Below, piece by piece: positions 9,445 to 18,457 of a stretch of 64,000 nt of DNA; position 1 is the stretch's first letter; each line of letters starts with the position of its first letter. Made by a program: the position numbers and the translations under genes. This DNA is from Leptothrix cholodnii SP-6 (GTDB lineage: Bacteria > Pseudomonadota > Gammaproteobacteria > Burkholderiales > Burkholderiaceae_C), in NCBI RefSeq assembly GCF_000019785.1, contig NC_010524.1, positions 3,212,001 through 3,276,000 of the forward strand, in the 5' to 3' direction. A model generated the notes under the pieces. That model was not told the origin of the DNA and ran no database searches. It saw nothing but the letters and a program-made list of their open reading frames with translations.

Positions 9445-11289
9445 TCACAGCCAGGTGATCGCGCCTTCTTCGGCGGTCAGCACGCTGCGGCGCATGCCGC
9501 CGAAGAGTTCGCGGCCAAGGCCGTAGGCGGCCTCTTCGGCCACGGCGGCGGGACGGTCCTCGATGGCACGGGCGGCCCATTCCTCGGCACTCACCAGGGC
9601 GTCGAGCGTGCCGGTGACGGCGTCGACCCGCACGATGTCGCCGCTGCGAACCTTGCCCAGCGGCCCACCGGCCAGCACTTCGGGGCTGACGTGGATGGCG
9701 GCCGGCACCTTGCCCGAAGCGCCGCTCATGCGGCCGTCGGTGACCAGCGCGACGCGGAAGCCGCGGTCCTGCAGCACCGCCAGCGGCGGGGTCAGCTTGT
9801 GCAGCTCGGGCATGCCGTTCGCCTTGGGGCCCTGGAAGCGCACGACGGCGACGAAGTCGCGTTCGAGTTCGCCCTTCTTGAAGGCGACGTGCAGTTCGTC
9901 CTGGCTGTTGAAGACGATCGCGGGCGCTTCGATGACGTGGCGGTCTTCGGGCACCGCGCTGACCTTCATCACGCCGCGGCCGAGGTTGCCGGCCAGCAGC
10001 TTGAGGCCGCCGGTCTCGCCGAACGGGGCGCTGGCCTTGCGCACGATGGACTCGTCGCCCGACTCGGCCGGCAGCGGCGCCCAGGCCAGCCGGCCGTCGG
10101 CACCGAACGCCGGCAGCGTGCCGTAGGCGGCCATGCCGCCGTCGGCCACGGTCATGACGTCGCCGTGCAGGCAGCCGCTGTCGAGCAGCTCGCGCAGCAC
10201 GAAGCCGGGGCCGCCGGCGCTCTGGAACTGGTTGACGTCGGCCTTGCCGTTCGGATAGACGCGGGCCAGCAGCGGCACGCAGCCCGACAGCTCGGAGAAG
10301 TCGGTCCAGTCGATCAGGATGCCGGCCGAGCGCGCCACCGCCACCCAGTGGATCAGGTGGTTGGTGGAGCCGCCGGTGGCGAGCAGCGCGATCATGGCGT
10401 TGACGATGCAGCGCTCGTCGACCAATTCGCCGATCGGCCGGTATCGATCGCCGCCCGACCCGTCGGCGAGGCGCTGGCCCTGGCGGATGGCGAGCACCTG
10501 GCGCACCGCGGCGCGGGTGAGTTCCTCGCGAAGCTGGGCGTGCGGGTGCACGAAGGCCGAGCCCGGCACGTGCAGGCCCATCGCCTCGAGCAGCATCTGG
10601 TTGCTGTTGGCGGTGCCGTAGAAGGTGCAGGTGCCGGCGCCGTGGTAGGCGGCCGATTCGGCTTCGAGCAGCTTGTCGCGGCCGACCAGGCCTTGTGCGA
10701 ACTGCTCGCGCACCTTGGACTTGTCGCTGTTGGACAGGCCCGTGCTCATCGGCCCGGCCGGCACGAACACGCACGGCAGGTGGCCGAAATGCAGCGCGCC
10801 GATCAAGAGGCCGGGCACGATCTTGTCGCACACGCCCAGCAGCAGCGCGGCATCGAACACGTCGTGCGTCAGGCCGACCGCGGTGGCCATCGCGATGGTG
10901 TCGCGCGAGAACAGGCTCAGCTCCATGCCGGGCAGGCCTTGGGTGACGCCGTCGCACATCGCCGGCACGCCGCCGGCGACCTGCACGGTGGCGCCGAGCT
11001 TGTGCGCCTCGTCGCGGATCACGGCCGGGAAGCCCTCGTACGGCTGGTGCGCCGAGAGCATGTCGTTGTAGGCGGTGATGATGCCGATGTTGGGTGCCTT
11101 CTCGGCCACCACGCGGAACTTGTCGGCGCCCGGCAGCGCGGCAAAGGCGTGCGCCACGTTGGCGCAGCCCATGCGGTCGGCGCCTCTGGGACGGGCGGCG
11201 GCGGCACGGGTGCGGGCGAGGTAGGCGTCACGCGTCGGGCGGCTGCGTTCGCGGATGCGCTGGGTGATGTCGGCGATCTGGGGCTTCAT
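9445..11289 (-). CDS. edd: Phosphogluconate dehydratase
   Basis: 6-Phosphogluconate dehydratase of the IlvD/Edd family, 614 residues. This Fe-S enzyme makes KDPG from 6-phosphogluconate. Recognised motifs include [41 protein letters not shown] and [13 protein letters not shown] chose the ATG at 11289 ([12 protein letters not shown]) because it gives a length close to the E. coli protein (about 603 aa); upstream in-frame starts at up to 11361 would add an unrelated tail. It is the first gene of the edd-eda operon and is divergent from chaC. No zwf, pgl or glucose regulator gene is nearby. Confidence 0.95.
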   Translation of the reverse strand: MKPQIADITQRIRERSRPTRDAYLARTRAAAARPRGADRMGCANVAHAFAALPGADKFRVVAEKAPNIGIITAYNDMLSAHQPYEGFPAVIRDEAHKLGATVQVAGGVPAMCDGVTQGLPGMELSLFSRDTIAMATAVGLTHDVFDAALLLGVCDKIVPGLLIGALHFGHLPCVFVPAGPMSTGLSNSDKSKVREQFAQGLVGRDKLLEAESAAYHGAGTCTFYGTANSNQMLLEAMGLHVPGSAFVHPHAQLREELTRAAVRQVLAIRQGQRLADGSGGDRYRPIGELVDERCIVNAMIALLATGGSTNHLIHWVAVARSAGILIDWTDFSELSGCVPLLARVYPNGKADVNQFQSAGGPGFVLRELLDSGCLHGDVMTVADGGMAAYGTLPAFGADGRLAWAPLPAESGDESIVRKASAPFGETGGLKLLAGNLGRGVMKVSAVPEDRHVIEAPAIVFNSQDELHVAFKKGELERDFVAVVRFQGPKANGMPELHKLTPPLAVLQDRGFRVALVTDGRMSGASGKVPAAIHVSPEVLAGGPLGKVRSGDIVRVDAVTGTLDALVSAEEWAARAIEDRPAAVAEEAAYGLGRELFGGMRRSVLTAEEGAITWL

Positions 11290-11353
11290 GGCGTTAGGTG
11301 GTTCAAGACGCTGATGGATGGCGGCCGAGGCGGAACCTTCGGCATGAAACTGG

Positions 11354-11365
11354 CTAATCAATTAG
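11354..11365. promoter_or_regulatory. Inverted repeat in the edd/chaC divergent promoter region
   Basis: CTAAT-CA-ATTAG forms an inverted repeat in the only AT-rich stretch between the divergent edd and chaC starts. Size and place fit a repressor operator for the Entner-Doudoroff operon, but it does not match an operator sequence I know, so the regulator is unassigned. Confidence 0.3.
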
Positions 11366-11400
11366 ACCGAAACTAAGTTACATCGTCAAATCATTCCCCG

Positions 11401-12129
11401 ATGCCCATGACGTCCGATCAGGCCCTCCCCGACACCGCGACACACATCGCGGCACACACGACGGCGCTCACCGCCCTGCACGCCGCGCAGGCACGCAGGC
11501 GCGCACTCGACCAGGTGCGCGAGCAGATGCGCGGACGCAGCGAGTTCTGGGTCTTCGCCTACGCGTCGCTGATCTGGAAACCCGCGTTCGAACCGGCCGA
11601 GCAGCGCATCGCGCGGGTCTGGGGTCATCACCGGGCGCTGCAGATGCATTCACGGCTGGATCGCGGCACGGCGCAGCGTCCGGGCCTGGTGTTCGCACTG
11701 TTGCCGGGCGGTTCGTGCCAGGGTCTGGTGCAGCGGGTGCACCGACCCGACGATGACGCCACCCTCGAACTGCTCTGGTCACGCGAGATGGACACCGGCG
11801 TCTACCGCCCGCGCTGGCTGAACTGCCAGACCGCCCACGGCCCGGTGCACGCGCTGTCGTTCACGCTGTCGCGCCGCAGCCCGAGCCATGCCGGCGACCT
11901 GAGCGAGTCGCAACTGCTCGAGATCCTGCGCCACGCCCGCGGCCGCTACGGTCGCACGCTCGATTACCTGCTGCACACCGCGCACGCCTTGCAGGCGCTG
12001 GGCATCCGCGACACCGACGTGCAGCGCCTGGTCGCGCTGGCGCAGCGCCATCGGCTGCTCGACGGCGACGCGCCGCATGCCCTCACGCCGTGGCGCCAGC
12101 CTCTGGCGCAGTCGGCAAGCGCAGGTTGA
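11401..12129 (+). CDS. chaC: ChaC-type gamma-glutamylcyclotransferase
   Basis: A 242-residue protein of the ChaC glutathione-specific gamma-glutamylcyclotransferase family, which cleaves glutathione to 5-oxoproline and Cys-Gly in the cytoplasm. The signature substrate-binding loop is visible as VFAYASLIWKP (near residues 50-60), and the conserved acidic block appears as LLWSREMDTGVYRPRW. ATG at 11401; a second ATG two codons later is possible. The 3' end overlaps the convergent nucleotidyltransferase gene by 47 bp, which is unusual but leaves both reading frames intact. Confidence 0.87.
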   Translation: MPMTSDQALPDTATHIAAHTTALTALHAAQARRRALDQVREQMRGRSEFWVFAYASLIWKPAFEPAEQRIARVWGHHRALQMHSRLDRGTAQRPGLVFALLPGGSCQGLVQRVHRPDDDATLELLWSREMDTGVYRPRWLNCQTAHGPVHALSFTLSRRSPSHAGDLSESQLLEILRHARGRYGRTLDYLLHTAHALQALGIRDTDVQRLVALAQRHRLLDGDAPHALTPWRQPLAQSASAG

Positions 12130-12733
12130 GCTGGGCACTGCGTGCCGCGAGCAGGTCGGCCTGCGTGTCGACATCGAGCAGGACACCGGGGTCGTCGACC
12201 TCGATCCCGTGCGCCGGATAGCGTGCGATCAGACGGCGTGCGCCCTCGTCGCCGCTGAGCGTGACGAGTTCGGTGTAGAGCTCGGCCGAGAAGCCCACCG
12301 GATGACCCCGCCGGCCGCGGTGCTGGGCGTAGACCACCGGGTACTGGCTCATGGCATGCGCCACCTGGCGCAGCGTTTCGGGCCGCACCAGCGGCATGTC
12401 GCCCGGCAGCACCATCCAGCCGTTGGCATGCGCGCGTGCGCTCACGCCGGTGGCGATCGAATAGCCCATGCCGAGCGGCTCGTGGGTGTGCGTGCCCACC
12501 GGCGGCAGCAGCACGATGTCGCGCGCCGCCACCACCTGCTGGGCCAGCGGCACCAGCGCCGCGGTGGTGACCACGACACACGGCAATCCGGCGGCCAGCA
12601 CCTGCTCGAGCGTGGCGGCCAGCACGCTGGTGTGGCCCAGCGACTGAGCCAGCTTGTGCCCTTCGCCGTCGAAGCGTTCGCCCCGACCTGCGGCAAGCAC
12701 CACCACCATCGGCAAGCCACGGACAGCGGTCAT
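12083..12733 (-). CDS. MobA/MocA-like nucleotidyltransferase (NTP transferase domain)
   Basis: A 216-residue GT-A fold nucleotidyltransferase. The N-terminal VVVLAAGRGERFDGEGHKL matches the LAAGxGxRF...K nucleotide-binding signature, and LPGDMPLV gives the metal-binding Asp. This resembles MocA (molybdenum cofactor cytidylyltransferase) and other XdhC/CoxL-associated proteins. No molybdoenzyme or cofactor gene is in the window, so the substrate nucleotide is not assigned. It is convergent with chaC (47-bp overlap) and divergent from pdxH across a 253-bp spacer in which I see no gene. Confidence 0.8.
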   Translation of the reverse strand: MTAVRGLPMVVVLAAGRGERFDGEGHKLAQSLGHTSVLAATLEQVLAAGLPCVVVTTAALVPLAQQVVAARDIVLLPPVGTHTHEPLGMGYSIATGVSARAHANGWMVLPGDMPLVRPETLRQVAHAMSQYPVVYAQHRGRRGHPVGFSAELYTELVTLSGDEGARRLIARYPAHGIEVDDPGVLLDVDTQADLLAARSAQLNLRLPTAPEAGATA

Positions 12734-12986
12734 GGCGACCCCCTGTGCGACAGATGAAAAGAAGGAGCCCCTGCTGCCCCGTTACGCCTGCTCTTGTTCA
12801 TGCTCGACTCCCGCTGGATTGCGACCCGGACGGCCCCGCCATGACATCTGGCTGTGAGAGTGGCATCCGATCCTCCGGCTCGACTGTGCGCGCACCGGCC
12901 CGGATGCCGAAAGTGGTGTGTTCACCTAAGTGCAATCGCTAGGCGCGAGCGCAGCCACCTCGTATCGGTATTTCTATACTGAGCCC

Positions 12987-13622
12987 ATGAAGCACATCGC
13001 AGACCTGCGCAAGAGTTACGAGAGCGGCGAACTCGACGAGGCCTTCGCCGCCGACACCCCGCTGCTCCAGTTCGACACATGGCTGCAGCAGGCGCTGTCG
13101 GCCGGCCTGCCCGAGCCCAACGCCATGACGGTGGCCACCGTGTCCGCCGATGGCCGGCCGTCGACACGCGTGGTGCTGATCAAGGGCTACGACTCGCGCG
13201 GCATCGTCTGGTACACCAACTACAAGAGCCGCAAGGGCCAGGAACTGGCGGGCAACCCGTTTGCCGCACTGCAGTTCCATTGGGTGACACAGGAGCGCGT
13301 GGTGCGCATCGAAGGCCGGGTCGAAAAGACCAGCGCCGAGGAGTCGGACGCCTACTACGACTCGCGCCCGCTCGATTCGCGGCTGGGCGCATGGGCGTCG
13401 CCGCAGAGCCAGCCGATCGGCTCGCGCGCCGTGCTGGTGGCCAACGCGGCACGCACGGCGGCCCAATACGGCCTGCATCCGCCGCGCCCGCCGCATTGGG
13501 GCGGCTATCGACTGGTTCCCGATCGCTGGGAGTTCTGGCAGGGACGCAAGTCGCGCCTGCACGACCGGCTGGTCTACCGGCTGGTCGACGGCACCTGGCT
13601 GCGCGAACGCCTGGCGCCCTGA
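12987..13622 (+). CDS. pdxH: Pyridoxamine/pyridoxine 5'-phosphate oxidase
   Basis: FMN-dependent oxidase of 211 residues, converting pyridoxine- or pyridoxamine-5'-phosphate to pyridoxal-5'-phosphate. The N-terminus [16 protein letters not shown] is typical and fixes the start at 12987. FMN-binding [19 protein letters not shown] and the C-terminal [17 protein letters not shown] and WLRERLAP are the hallmarks of the family. It supplies cofactor for PLP enzymes such as GlyA and the aminotransferase in this window, though they are not in one operon. Converges on msrA. Confidence 0.95.
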
Positions 13623-13644
13623 GCGCGACCGCGCGCCGGCACGC

Positions 13645-13672
13645 AGCGCAAGGCCGGATCAGCCCTTGCGCT
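13645..13672. terminator. Hairpin between convergent pdxH and msrA
   Basis: AGCGCAAGG (13645-13653) pairs with CCTTGCGCT (13664-13672) around a 10-base loop, just after pdxH and running into the last codons of msrA. There is no T-run, so termination activity is uncertain. Confidence 0.4.
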
Positions 13673-14234
13673 GGTGCCGCGCAAACGCCTGGCGGAACTT
13701 GTTCACCTTGGGCGCGATCACGTAGGCGCAGTAGCCCTGGCCCGGATGGTTCTCGAAATAGCGCTGGTGGTAGGCCTCGGCCGGCCAGTAGTTGTCCAGC
13801 GCCAGCAGTTCGGTGACGATCGGCGCCGACCAGGCCTGCCCCGCCTCCTGCATCACCGCCTTCGCCACCTCGACCTGCTTCGGGTCGTGCCAGTAGATGC
13901 CCGAGCGGTACTGCGTGCCCACGTCATGGCCCTGGCGGTTCAGCGTGGTCGGGTCGTGGATGACGAAGAAGATGCGCAGCAGTTCCGCCAGATCGATCAC
14001 GTCGGGCGAAAACCGCAACTGCACCACCTCCGCGTGACCGGTGTCCCCGCCGCAGACCGCCTCGTAGCCCGGGTTCACGACCCGGCCGTTGGTGTAGCCG
14101 CTCTGCACCGACTCGACGCCTTCGACCTGCAGGAAAACCGCCTCCAGGCACCAGAAGCAGCCGCCGCCGAGCGTGATCGTCTCGGCAGGCTTGGCCGCTG
14201 CGGGCGTGGTCGGATCGGATGGCGAGGCGGACAT
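13659..14234 (-). CDS. msrA: Peptide methionine (S)-S-oxide reductase MsrA
   Basis: A 191-residue repair enzyme that reduces methionine-S-sulfoxide in proteins. GGGCFWCLEAVF places the catalytic Cys at 26. The conserved YTNGRVVNPGYEAVCGG and the glutamate-containing GHAEVVQLRF follow, and a possible recycling Cys lies in GYCAYVIAPK near the C-terminus. There is no signal peptide, so it should be cytoplasmic. No msrB is fused or adjacent. Divergent from the DUF218 gene with about 90 bp between the starts. Confidence 0.95.
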   Translation of the reverse strand: MSASPSDPTTPAAAKPAETITLGGGCFWCLEAVFLQVEGVESVQSGYTNGRVVNPGYEAVCGGDTGHAEVVQLRFSPDVIDLAELLRIFFVIHDPTTLNRQGHDVGTQYRSGIYWHDPKQVEVAKAVMQEAGQAWSAPIVTELLALDNYWPAEAYHQRYFENHPGQGYCAYVIAPKVNKFRQAFARHQRKG

Positions 14235-14326
14235 GTCGGACTCCAGGTTGAACGCCCGCGGATTATTGGACGAATGCGATGGCCCGGCCGCGTCACCCAG
14301 AATCGCGCCCCGGCCCCAGACCTCGA

Positions 14327-15142
14327 ATGGAATCGAACCCCGTGCTCACCCTGATGCTGCCAGGCGACTGGAAACCCGTGCTGTCGGCGCTGATCCAGCC
14401 GCCCGCCAGCCTGCTGCTGATCATCGGCCCGGCGTTGCTGCTGCAGCGCCGCCACCGGGCGTGGGCCGCGACGGTGATCGGCCTGTGCTGTGCGCTGCTG
14501 TGGCTGCTGTCGTGCACGGTGACGGCCCACTGGCTGCAGGAGCGCTGGCTGCGCCCGCCACCGGCGCTTGGCAGCCAGCAGCGCAGCCAACTGCACGCCG
14601 GGCCGGATCAGGTGCCGACGGCGATCGTGGTGCTGGGCGCCGGCCTGCACAAACGGGCGCCCGAATACGGCGATCGGCCCACGCTGACGCAGCAAGCCAT
14701 GGTGCGCCTGCGCTACGGCGTCTGGCTGGCCCGTCAGACCGGCCTGCCGCTGGCCTACAGCGGCGGCCGCGGCTGGGCGCAGGGCGACGGGCCGAGCGAG
14801 GCGGAAACGGCTGCCCAGATCGCCCGCGACGAAGCCGGCATCGCGATGAAGTGGCTTGAACACGATTCGCGCGACACGCGCGAAAACGCCAGCGGCACGG
14901 TCGCCATGCTGCGCGCGGCGGGCGTGCGGCGCATCGTGCTGGTGACGCACGCGTCGCACATGCCGCGCGCGCTGCGGGCGTTCAACGAGGCGGCCGGCAG
15001 CGACATCGCATGCCTGCCGGCGGCGGTGGCCTACACCACTCAGGACGATCTCGAGGTGCTCGACTGGCTGCCGTCCGCACAGGGATTCCAGCAGGTGCAC
15101 GCCTTGTTGCATGAACTGATCGGCCTGTTGGCCGGCGCCTGA
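14327..15142 (+). CDS. YdcF/ElyC-type DUF218 membrane protein
   Basis: A 271-residue DUF218 protein. Two hydrophobic segments at the N-terminus (about residues 20-35 and 45-65) anchor it in the inner membrane. The DUF218 domain follows with IVVLGAGLHKR, LAYSGGRGW, the acidic SEAETAAQIA block, DSRDTRENA and VLVTHASHMPRA. E. coli relatives (ElyC, SanA) act in envelope and peptidoglycan precursor metabolism; the reaction is not known. I preferred the ATG at 14327; one at 14279 would add 16 Pro/Arg-rich residues. Confidence 0.85.
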   Translation: MESNPVLTLMLPGDWKPVLSALIQPPASLLLIIGPALLLQRRHRAWAATVIGLCCALLWLLSCTVTAHWLQERWLRPPPALGSQQRSQLHAGPDQVPTAIVVLGAGLHKRAPEYGDRPTLTQQAMVRLRYGVWLARQTGLPLAYSGGRGWAQGDGPSEAETAAQIARDEAGIAMKWLEHDSRDTRENASGTVAMLRAAGVRRIVLVTHASHMPRALRAFNEAAGSDIACLPAAVAYTTQDDLEVLDWLPSAQGFQQVHALLHELIGLLAGA

Positions 15143-15453
15143 ACGCAACGCCCCTCGACGCTGGCGAAAGACGCGTCGCACAAACAGATACCCGCCCGGG
15201 ACGTGCTGTCCGCGGGCGGGCCTTGGAGGCCTGCGGCCGCCATTCGGAACTCCGGAGGATTGAGGTCCGGGGTTCCTTCCGCGCAGAGACTGCGTGGAGT
15301 GAAGTACCTGCAGTTGGAGCAGGCAGACGAAGCCTACGCCCGGCCATTCCTCACGGCAAGTGTGATGTATTTATCACTCCAGGAGCCGTCATCGCCAGAC
15401 CTGCATTGACCGGGATGCTCCGTTGTGATGACGGATACCTCCGTGGCGTCCGG
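15143..15453. other. 311-bp intergenic region with two GC-rich hairpins
   Basis: This gap lies between the convergent DUF218 and ubiD genes and contains no credible gene. Two hairpins are visible: CCCGCCC (15191-15197) with GGGCGGG (15214-15220), and GGAAC-CCGG (15246-15255) with CCGG-GTTCC (15267-15276). Neither has a T-run. They may help end transcription or form a small structured RNA; nothing here matches an RNA family I know. Confidence 0.4.
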
Positions 15454-17028
15454 TCAGACGGATCTGCTCGCATGGAGACGGGACCACAGGGCCTCCATGC
15501 GCTGCGTCACGTCGGCATCCATCGTGATGTTGCGGCCCCATTCGCGGCTGGTTTCGCCCGGCCACTTGTTGGTGGCGTCCAGCCCCATCTTGCCGCCCAG
15601 GCCCGAGACCGGCGAGGCGAAGTCAAGGTAGTCGATCGGCGTGTTCTCGACCAGCGTGGTGTCGCGCACCGGGTCCATGCGGGTGGTGATGGCCCAGATC
15701 ACTTCCTGCCACGAGCGGATGTCCACGTCGTCGTCGACCACCACGATGAACTTGGTGTACATGAACTGGCGCAGGTAGCTCCACAGGCCGAACATCAGCC
15801 GCTTGGCATGGCCGGGGTAGCTCTTCCTGATGCTGATGACCGCCATGCGGTAGCTGCAGCCTTCGGGCGGCAGGTAGAAGTCGACGATCTCGGGAAACTG
15901 CTTGCGCAGGATCGGCACGAAGACCTCGTTGAGCGCCACGCCCAGGATGGCCGGCTCGTCGGGCGGCTTGCCGGTGTAGGTGGAGTGGTAGATCGCGTTG
16001 TCGCGCATCGTCATGCGCTCGATCTCGAACACCGGGAACCAGTCCTGCTCGTTGTAATAGCCGGTGTGGTCGCCGTAAGGGCCCTCGAGCGCATGCAGGT
16101 AGCCGCCGATCGACTTGAGCGCCACGCCGTGTTCGCTGCGGCCCTCGAAGCCCGCTGCGGCCACCGGGATGTGGCCCTCGAGCACGATCTCGGCGCTGGC
16201 CGGCACCTGCAGCTTCAGGTCGCCCTCGCCAACACCGCTGTGCGCCAGCTCGGTGCGGGCGCCGCGCAGCAGGCCGGCAAACTGGTACTCCGACAAGGAG
16301 TCCGGAACCGGCGTGACGGCGCCCAGCATCGTCGCCGGATCGGCGCCCAGCGCCGTCACGATCGGAAACGGCTGGCCCGGATTGGCGCGCGAGAAATCGC
16401 GGAAATCGAGCGCGCCGCCGCGATGAGCGAGCCAGCGCATGATGGTCTGGCGCGGCCCGATCACCTGCTGGCGGTAGATGCCCAGGTTCTGGCGCAGGCG
16501 CGGGCGGGGCACCGACTGCGGACCGCGCGTGACGACCAGGCCCCAGGTGATCAGCGGCGCCACGTCGCCGGGCCAGCAGTGCTGGATCGGCAGTTCGGCC
16601 AGATCGACGTCAGCACCCTCCCGCACCACCTGCTGGCACACCGGACGGCGGACCTGCGACGGTTTCATGTCCCACAAGGTGCGAGCCAGCTGGAACAGGC
16701 GCCCGGCATCTTTCAGGCCCTTGGGCGGCTCGGGCTCCTTGAGGCTGGCGAGCAGCTCACCGATCTCGCGCAGCGCGGAAACATCCGGCGCCCCCATGCC
16801 CAGGGCGACACGACCCGGCGTTCCGAACAGGTTTGTTAAGACCGGAACCTGAAAATGTTTGTGTCCGTTGCATGGAACTCGAAACAGAAGAGCCGGCCCG
16901 GATTCGCGCAAGGCCCTGTCGGACAGACAGGTCATTTCCAGGTGCGTGGAGACCGGATCAGGGACTTCGAGAAGTTCGCCGCGGGTCTTGAGGACGGCGA
17001 GAAAGCCGCGCAGGTCTTGGTAGTTCAT
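15454..17028 (-). CDS. ubiD: UbiD-family 4-hydroxy-3-polyprenylbenzoate decarboxylase
   Basis: A 524-residue prenylated-FMN-dependent decarboxylase of ubiquinone biosynthesis. [19 protein letters not shown] is the usual N-terminus; the ATG at 17028 is preferred over the GTG one codon earlier. Family features include [20 protein letters not shown], the cofactor region [19 protein letters not shown], the acidic [20 protein letters not shown], and [18 protein letters not shown] near the C-terminus. The flavin prenyltransferase UbiX that makes the cofactor is not in the window. It is divergent from the lytic transglycosylase gene; the 255-bp spacer between the starts shows no gene. Confidence 0.95.
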   Translation of the reverse strand: MNYQDLRGFLAVLKTRGELLEVPDPVSTHLEMTCLSDRALRESGPALLFRVPCNGHKHFQVPVLTNLFGTPGRVALGMGAPDVSALREIGELLASLKEPEPPKGLKDAGRLFQLARTLWDMKPSQVRRPVCQQVVREGADVDLAELPIQHCWPGDVAPLITWGLVVTRGPQSVPRPRLRQNLGIYRQQVIGPRQTIMRWLAHRGGALDFRDFSRANPGQPFPIVTALGADPATMLGAVTPVPDSLSEYQFAGLLRGARTELAHSGVGEGDLKLQVPASAEIVLEGHIPVAAAGFEGRSEHGVALKSIGGYLHALEGPYGDHTGYYNEQDWFPVFEIERMTMRDNAIYHSTYTGKPPDEPAILGVALNEVFVPILRKQFPEIVDFYLPPEGCSYRMAVISIRKSYPGHAKRLMFGLWSYLRQFMYTKFIVVVDDDVDIRSWQEVIWAITTRMDPVRDTTLVENTPIDYLDFASPVSGLGGKMGLDATNKWPGETSREWGRNITMDADVTQRMEALWSRLHASRSV

Positions 17029-17283
17029 CACAAAAGAAGCTAACGCCTCGATCTCTCATGGTTGACCGGTTATTAGGAGCCCCCCTAGAATGCGTTCACT
17101 TATCCAGGGCGCGGGTAATTCTCTATTGCATGCCGCACGCCCATCTCGACCCCGTCGCACCCAGAGTGCTTCACCTGAAGCAGCTTCCTTCTGAGCAGTG
17201 TCAGCGGCGGGATTATCGAGGCGACTTGCGCAGGCCTGCCGGCCCGTCGCCGCAGGCGCCTCGCTTGAAGTGCAGGGAGTGTC

Positions 17284-18219
17284 ATGCTTGCATTCCGATC
17301 CTGGGCACATCTGCGTCTGGCTGTATTGGCGTCTGTCCGTGTGTTCTTTTCCGACCTGGGTCACGGCATGCTTGCCGTCGGCCACAACAGCCTGGCTGTG
17401 ATCGGCCTGGCCGTGCTGAGCGCGGTGTTCGTGTTGGGTGGCCGTGCCGAAGTGCGTGGCGTCCTCGAAGAGCGGGCCCTCGACTGGCTGCTCGAACGCC
17501 AGGAAGCCCGCGCCGTCGGCGCTGACGACCTGATCGAGGTGGGCGACCTGTCGGCCGTCGACCGCGCGACCGCGATCGACCCGGCCGAGCTCAACCGCCA
17601 GCAGGCGACCGTCGCGCAGTGGCTGGCCAGGCGCTACCGCGTCGCCCCCGAGCCGGTCAGCCGTCTTGTCCAGGAAGCCTGGAGCCTGGGCCAGCGCGTC
17701 GGCCTCGAACCGACGTTGATCCTCGCCATCATGGCGATCGAGTCGAGCTTCAATCCGTTCGCCCAGAGTTCCGTCGGCGCGCAGGGTCTGATGCAGGTGA
17801 TGACCCGCGTGCATGACGACAAGTACGAGGCCTTCGGCGGCAACCACGCCGCCTTCGACCCGCTGACCAACCTGCGCGTGGGCGTGCAGGTCCTGAAGGA
17901 TTGCATCGCCCGGGCCGGCTCGCTCGAGGGCGGCCTGCGCTACTACGTCGGCGCAGCCAACCTGGCCGACGACGGCGGTTATGCGTTCAAGGTGCTGGCC
18001 GAGCAGGAGTTCATGCAGCAGCTGCTGCGTGGCCGCTCGGTGCCTGCGACGGCGCGACTGCCGGTGCCACCGGTCCCTGTCGGCAGCGCAGCGTCCAGCC
18101 CCGTGACGACTCAGGCACAGGCCGACAGCCCGGCAGCCGCACGCCCGACGACCAAGCCGCCGGCTGCACCGGCCGAGCGCAAGAGCAACAAACCCGAGCG
18201 ACTGGCGCTCGCGCAGTGA
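17284..18219 (+). CDS. Membrane-anchored lytic transglycosylase (SLT domain)
   Basis: A 311-residue envelope protein with an N-terminal hydrophobic segment (about residues 35-55) serving as signal anchor, and a lysozyme-like SLT domain (about 125-250). LAIMAIESSFNPFAQSSVGA carries the catalytic Glu near 153, followed by GLMQVMTRVH and FDPLTNLRVGVQVL, all typical of Slt/MltE-type enzymes that cleave peptidoglycan glycan strands to 1,6-anhydro products. The C-terminal 60 residues are Ala/Pro/Lys-rich and probably disordered. It precedes glyA but is separated from it by the riboswitch, so it is probably transcribed independently. Confidence 0.88.
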   Translation: MLAFRSWAHLRLAVLASVRVFFSDLGHGMLAVGHNSLAVIGLAVLSAVFVLGGRAEVRGVLEERALDWLLERQEARAVGADDLIEVGDLSAVDRATAIDPAELNRQQATVAQWLARRYRVAPEPVSRLVQEAWSLGQRVGLEPTLILAIMAIESSFNPFAQSSVGAQGLMQVMTRVHDDKYEAFGGNHAAFDPLTNLRVGVQVLKDCIARAGSLEGGLRYYVGAANLADDGGYAFKVLAEQEFMQQLLRGRSVPATARLPVPPVPVGSAASSPVTTQAQADSPAAARPTTKPPAAPAERKSNKPERLALAQ

Positions 18220-18258
18220 GTCTGGCGGGAGCCGACGGGCTTCCGCTACACTTTCGAC

Positions 18259-18375
18259 ACCACGCAACTGGCGTTCAAGGGCCTGCGCAATGCAGGCCTG
18301 AGGTGGGCAACCACCAGGGAGCGTGGACCACAACGGCTGTCGAGCCTTGTCGGTTTTAGCCGTGCGCCTGGGCAG
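18259..18375 (+). promoter_or_regulatory. ZTP (pfl) riboswitch upstream of glyA
   Basis: The ZTP/ZMP-sensing riboswitch consensus is readable in order. P1 is formed by CCACGC (18260-18265) with GCGTGG (18321-18326). The conserved ACTGGCG follows the first P1 strand, GTGG-GCAA-CCAC closes the upper hairpin, and GGGAGC lies on the returning strand. After a variable linker comes the 3' subdomain AGCCGTGCGCCTGGGC (18358-18373). It lies 83 bp before the glyA start, a known location for this class. It should raise GlyA when 10-formyl-THF is short and AICAR-phosphates accumulate. The expression platform in 18376-18457 is GC-rich; I cannot tell whether control is by termination or at translation. Confidence 0.92.
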
Positions 18376-18457
18376 CCCCACCGTTTTCGCGTGTGCGCCG
18401 CCTTGCTTGCGCGCGCAGCGGCAGGGGTCCAGCAACCATCGACCGGACTGCCTCACC

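Noticed and set aside
9409..11376. Long plus-strand frame opposite edd
   Set aside because: The edd protein on the minus strand has full family motifs; the plus frame is low-complexity shadow.
12745..12942. Small frame in the mobA-like/pdxH spacer
   Set aside because: Cys/Pro/Arg-rich, no ribosome site, no similarity to a known small protein; the spacer is treated as a divergent promoter region.
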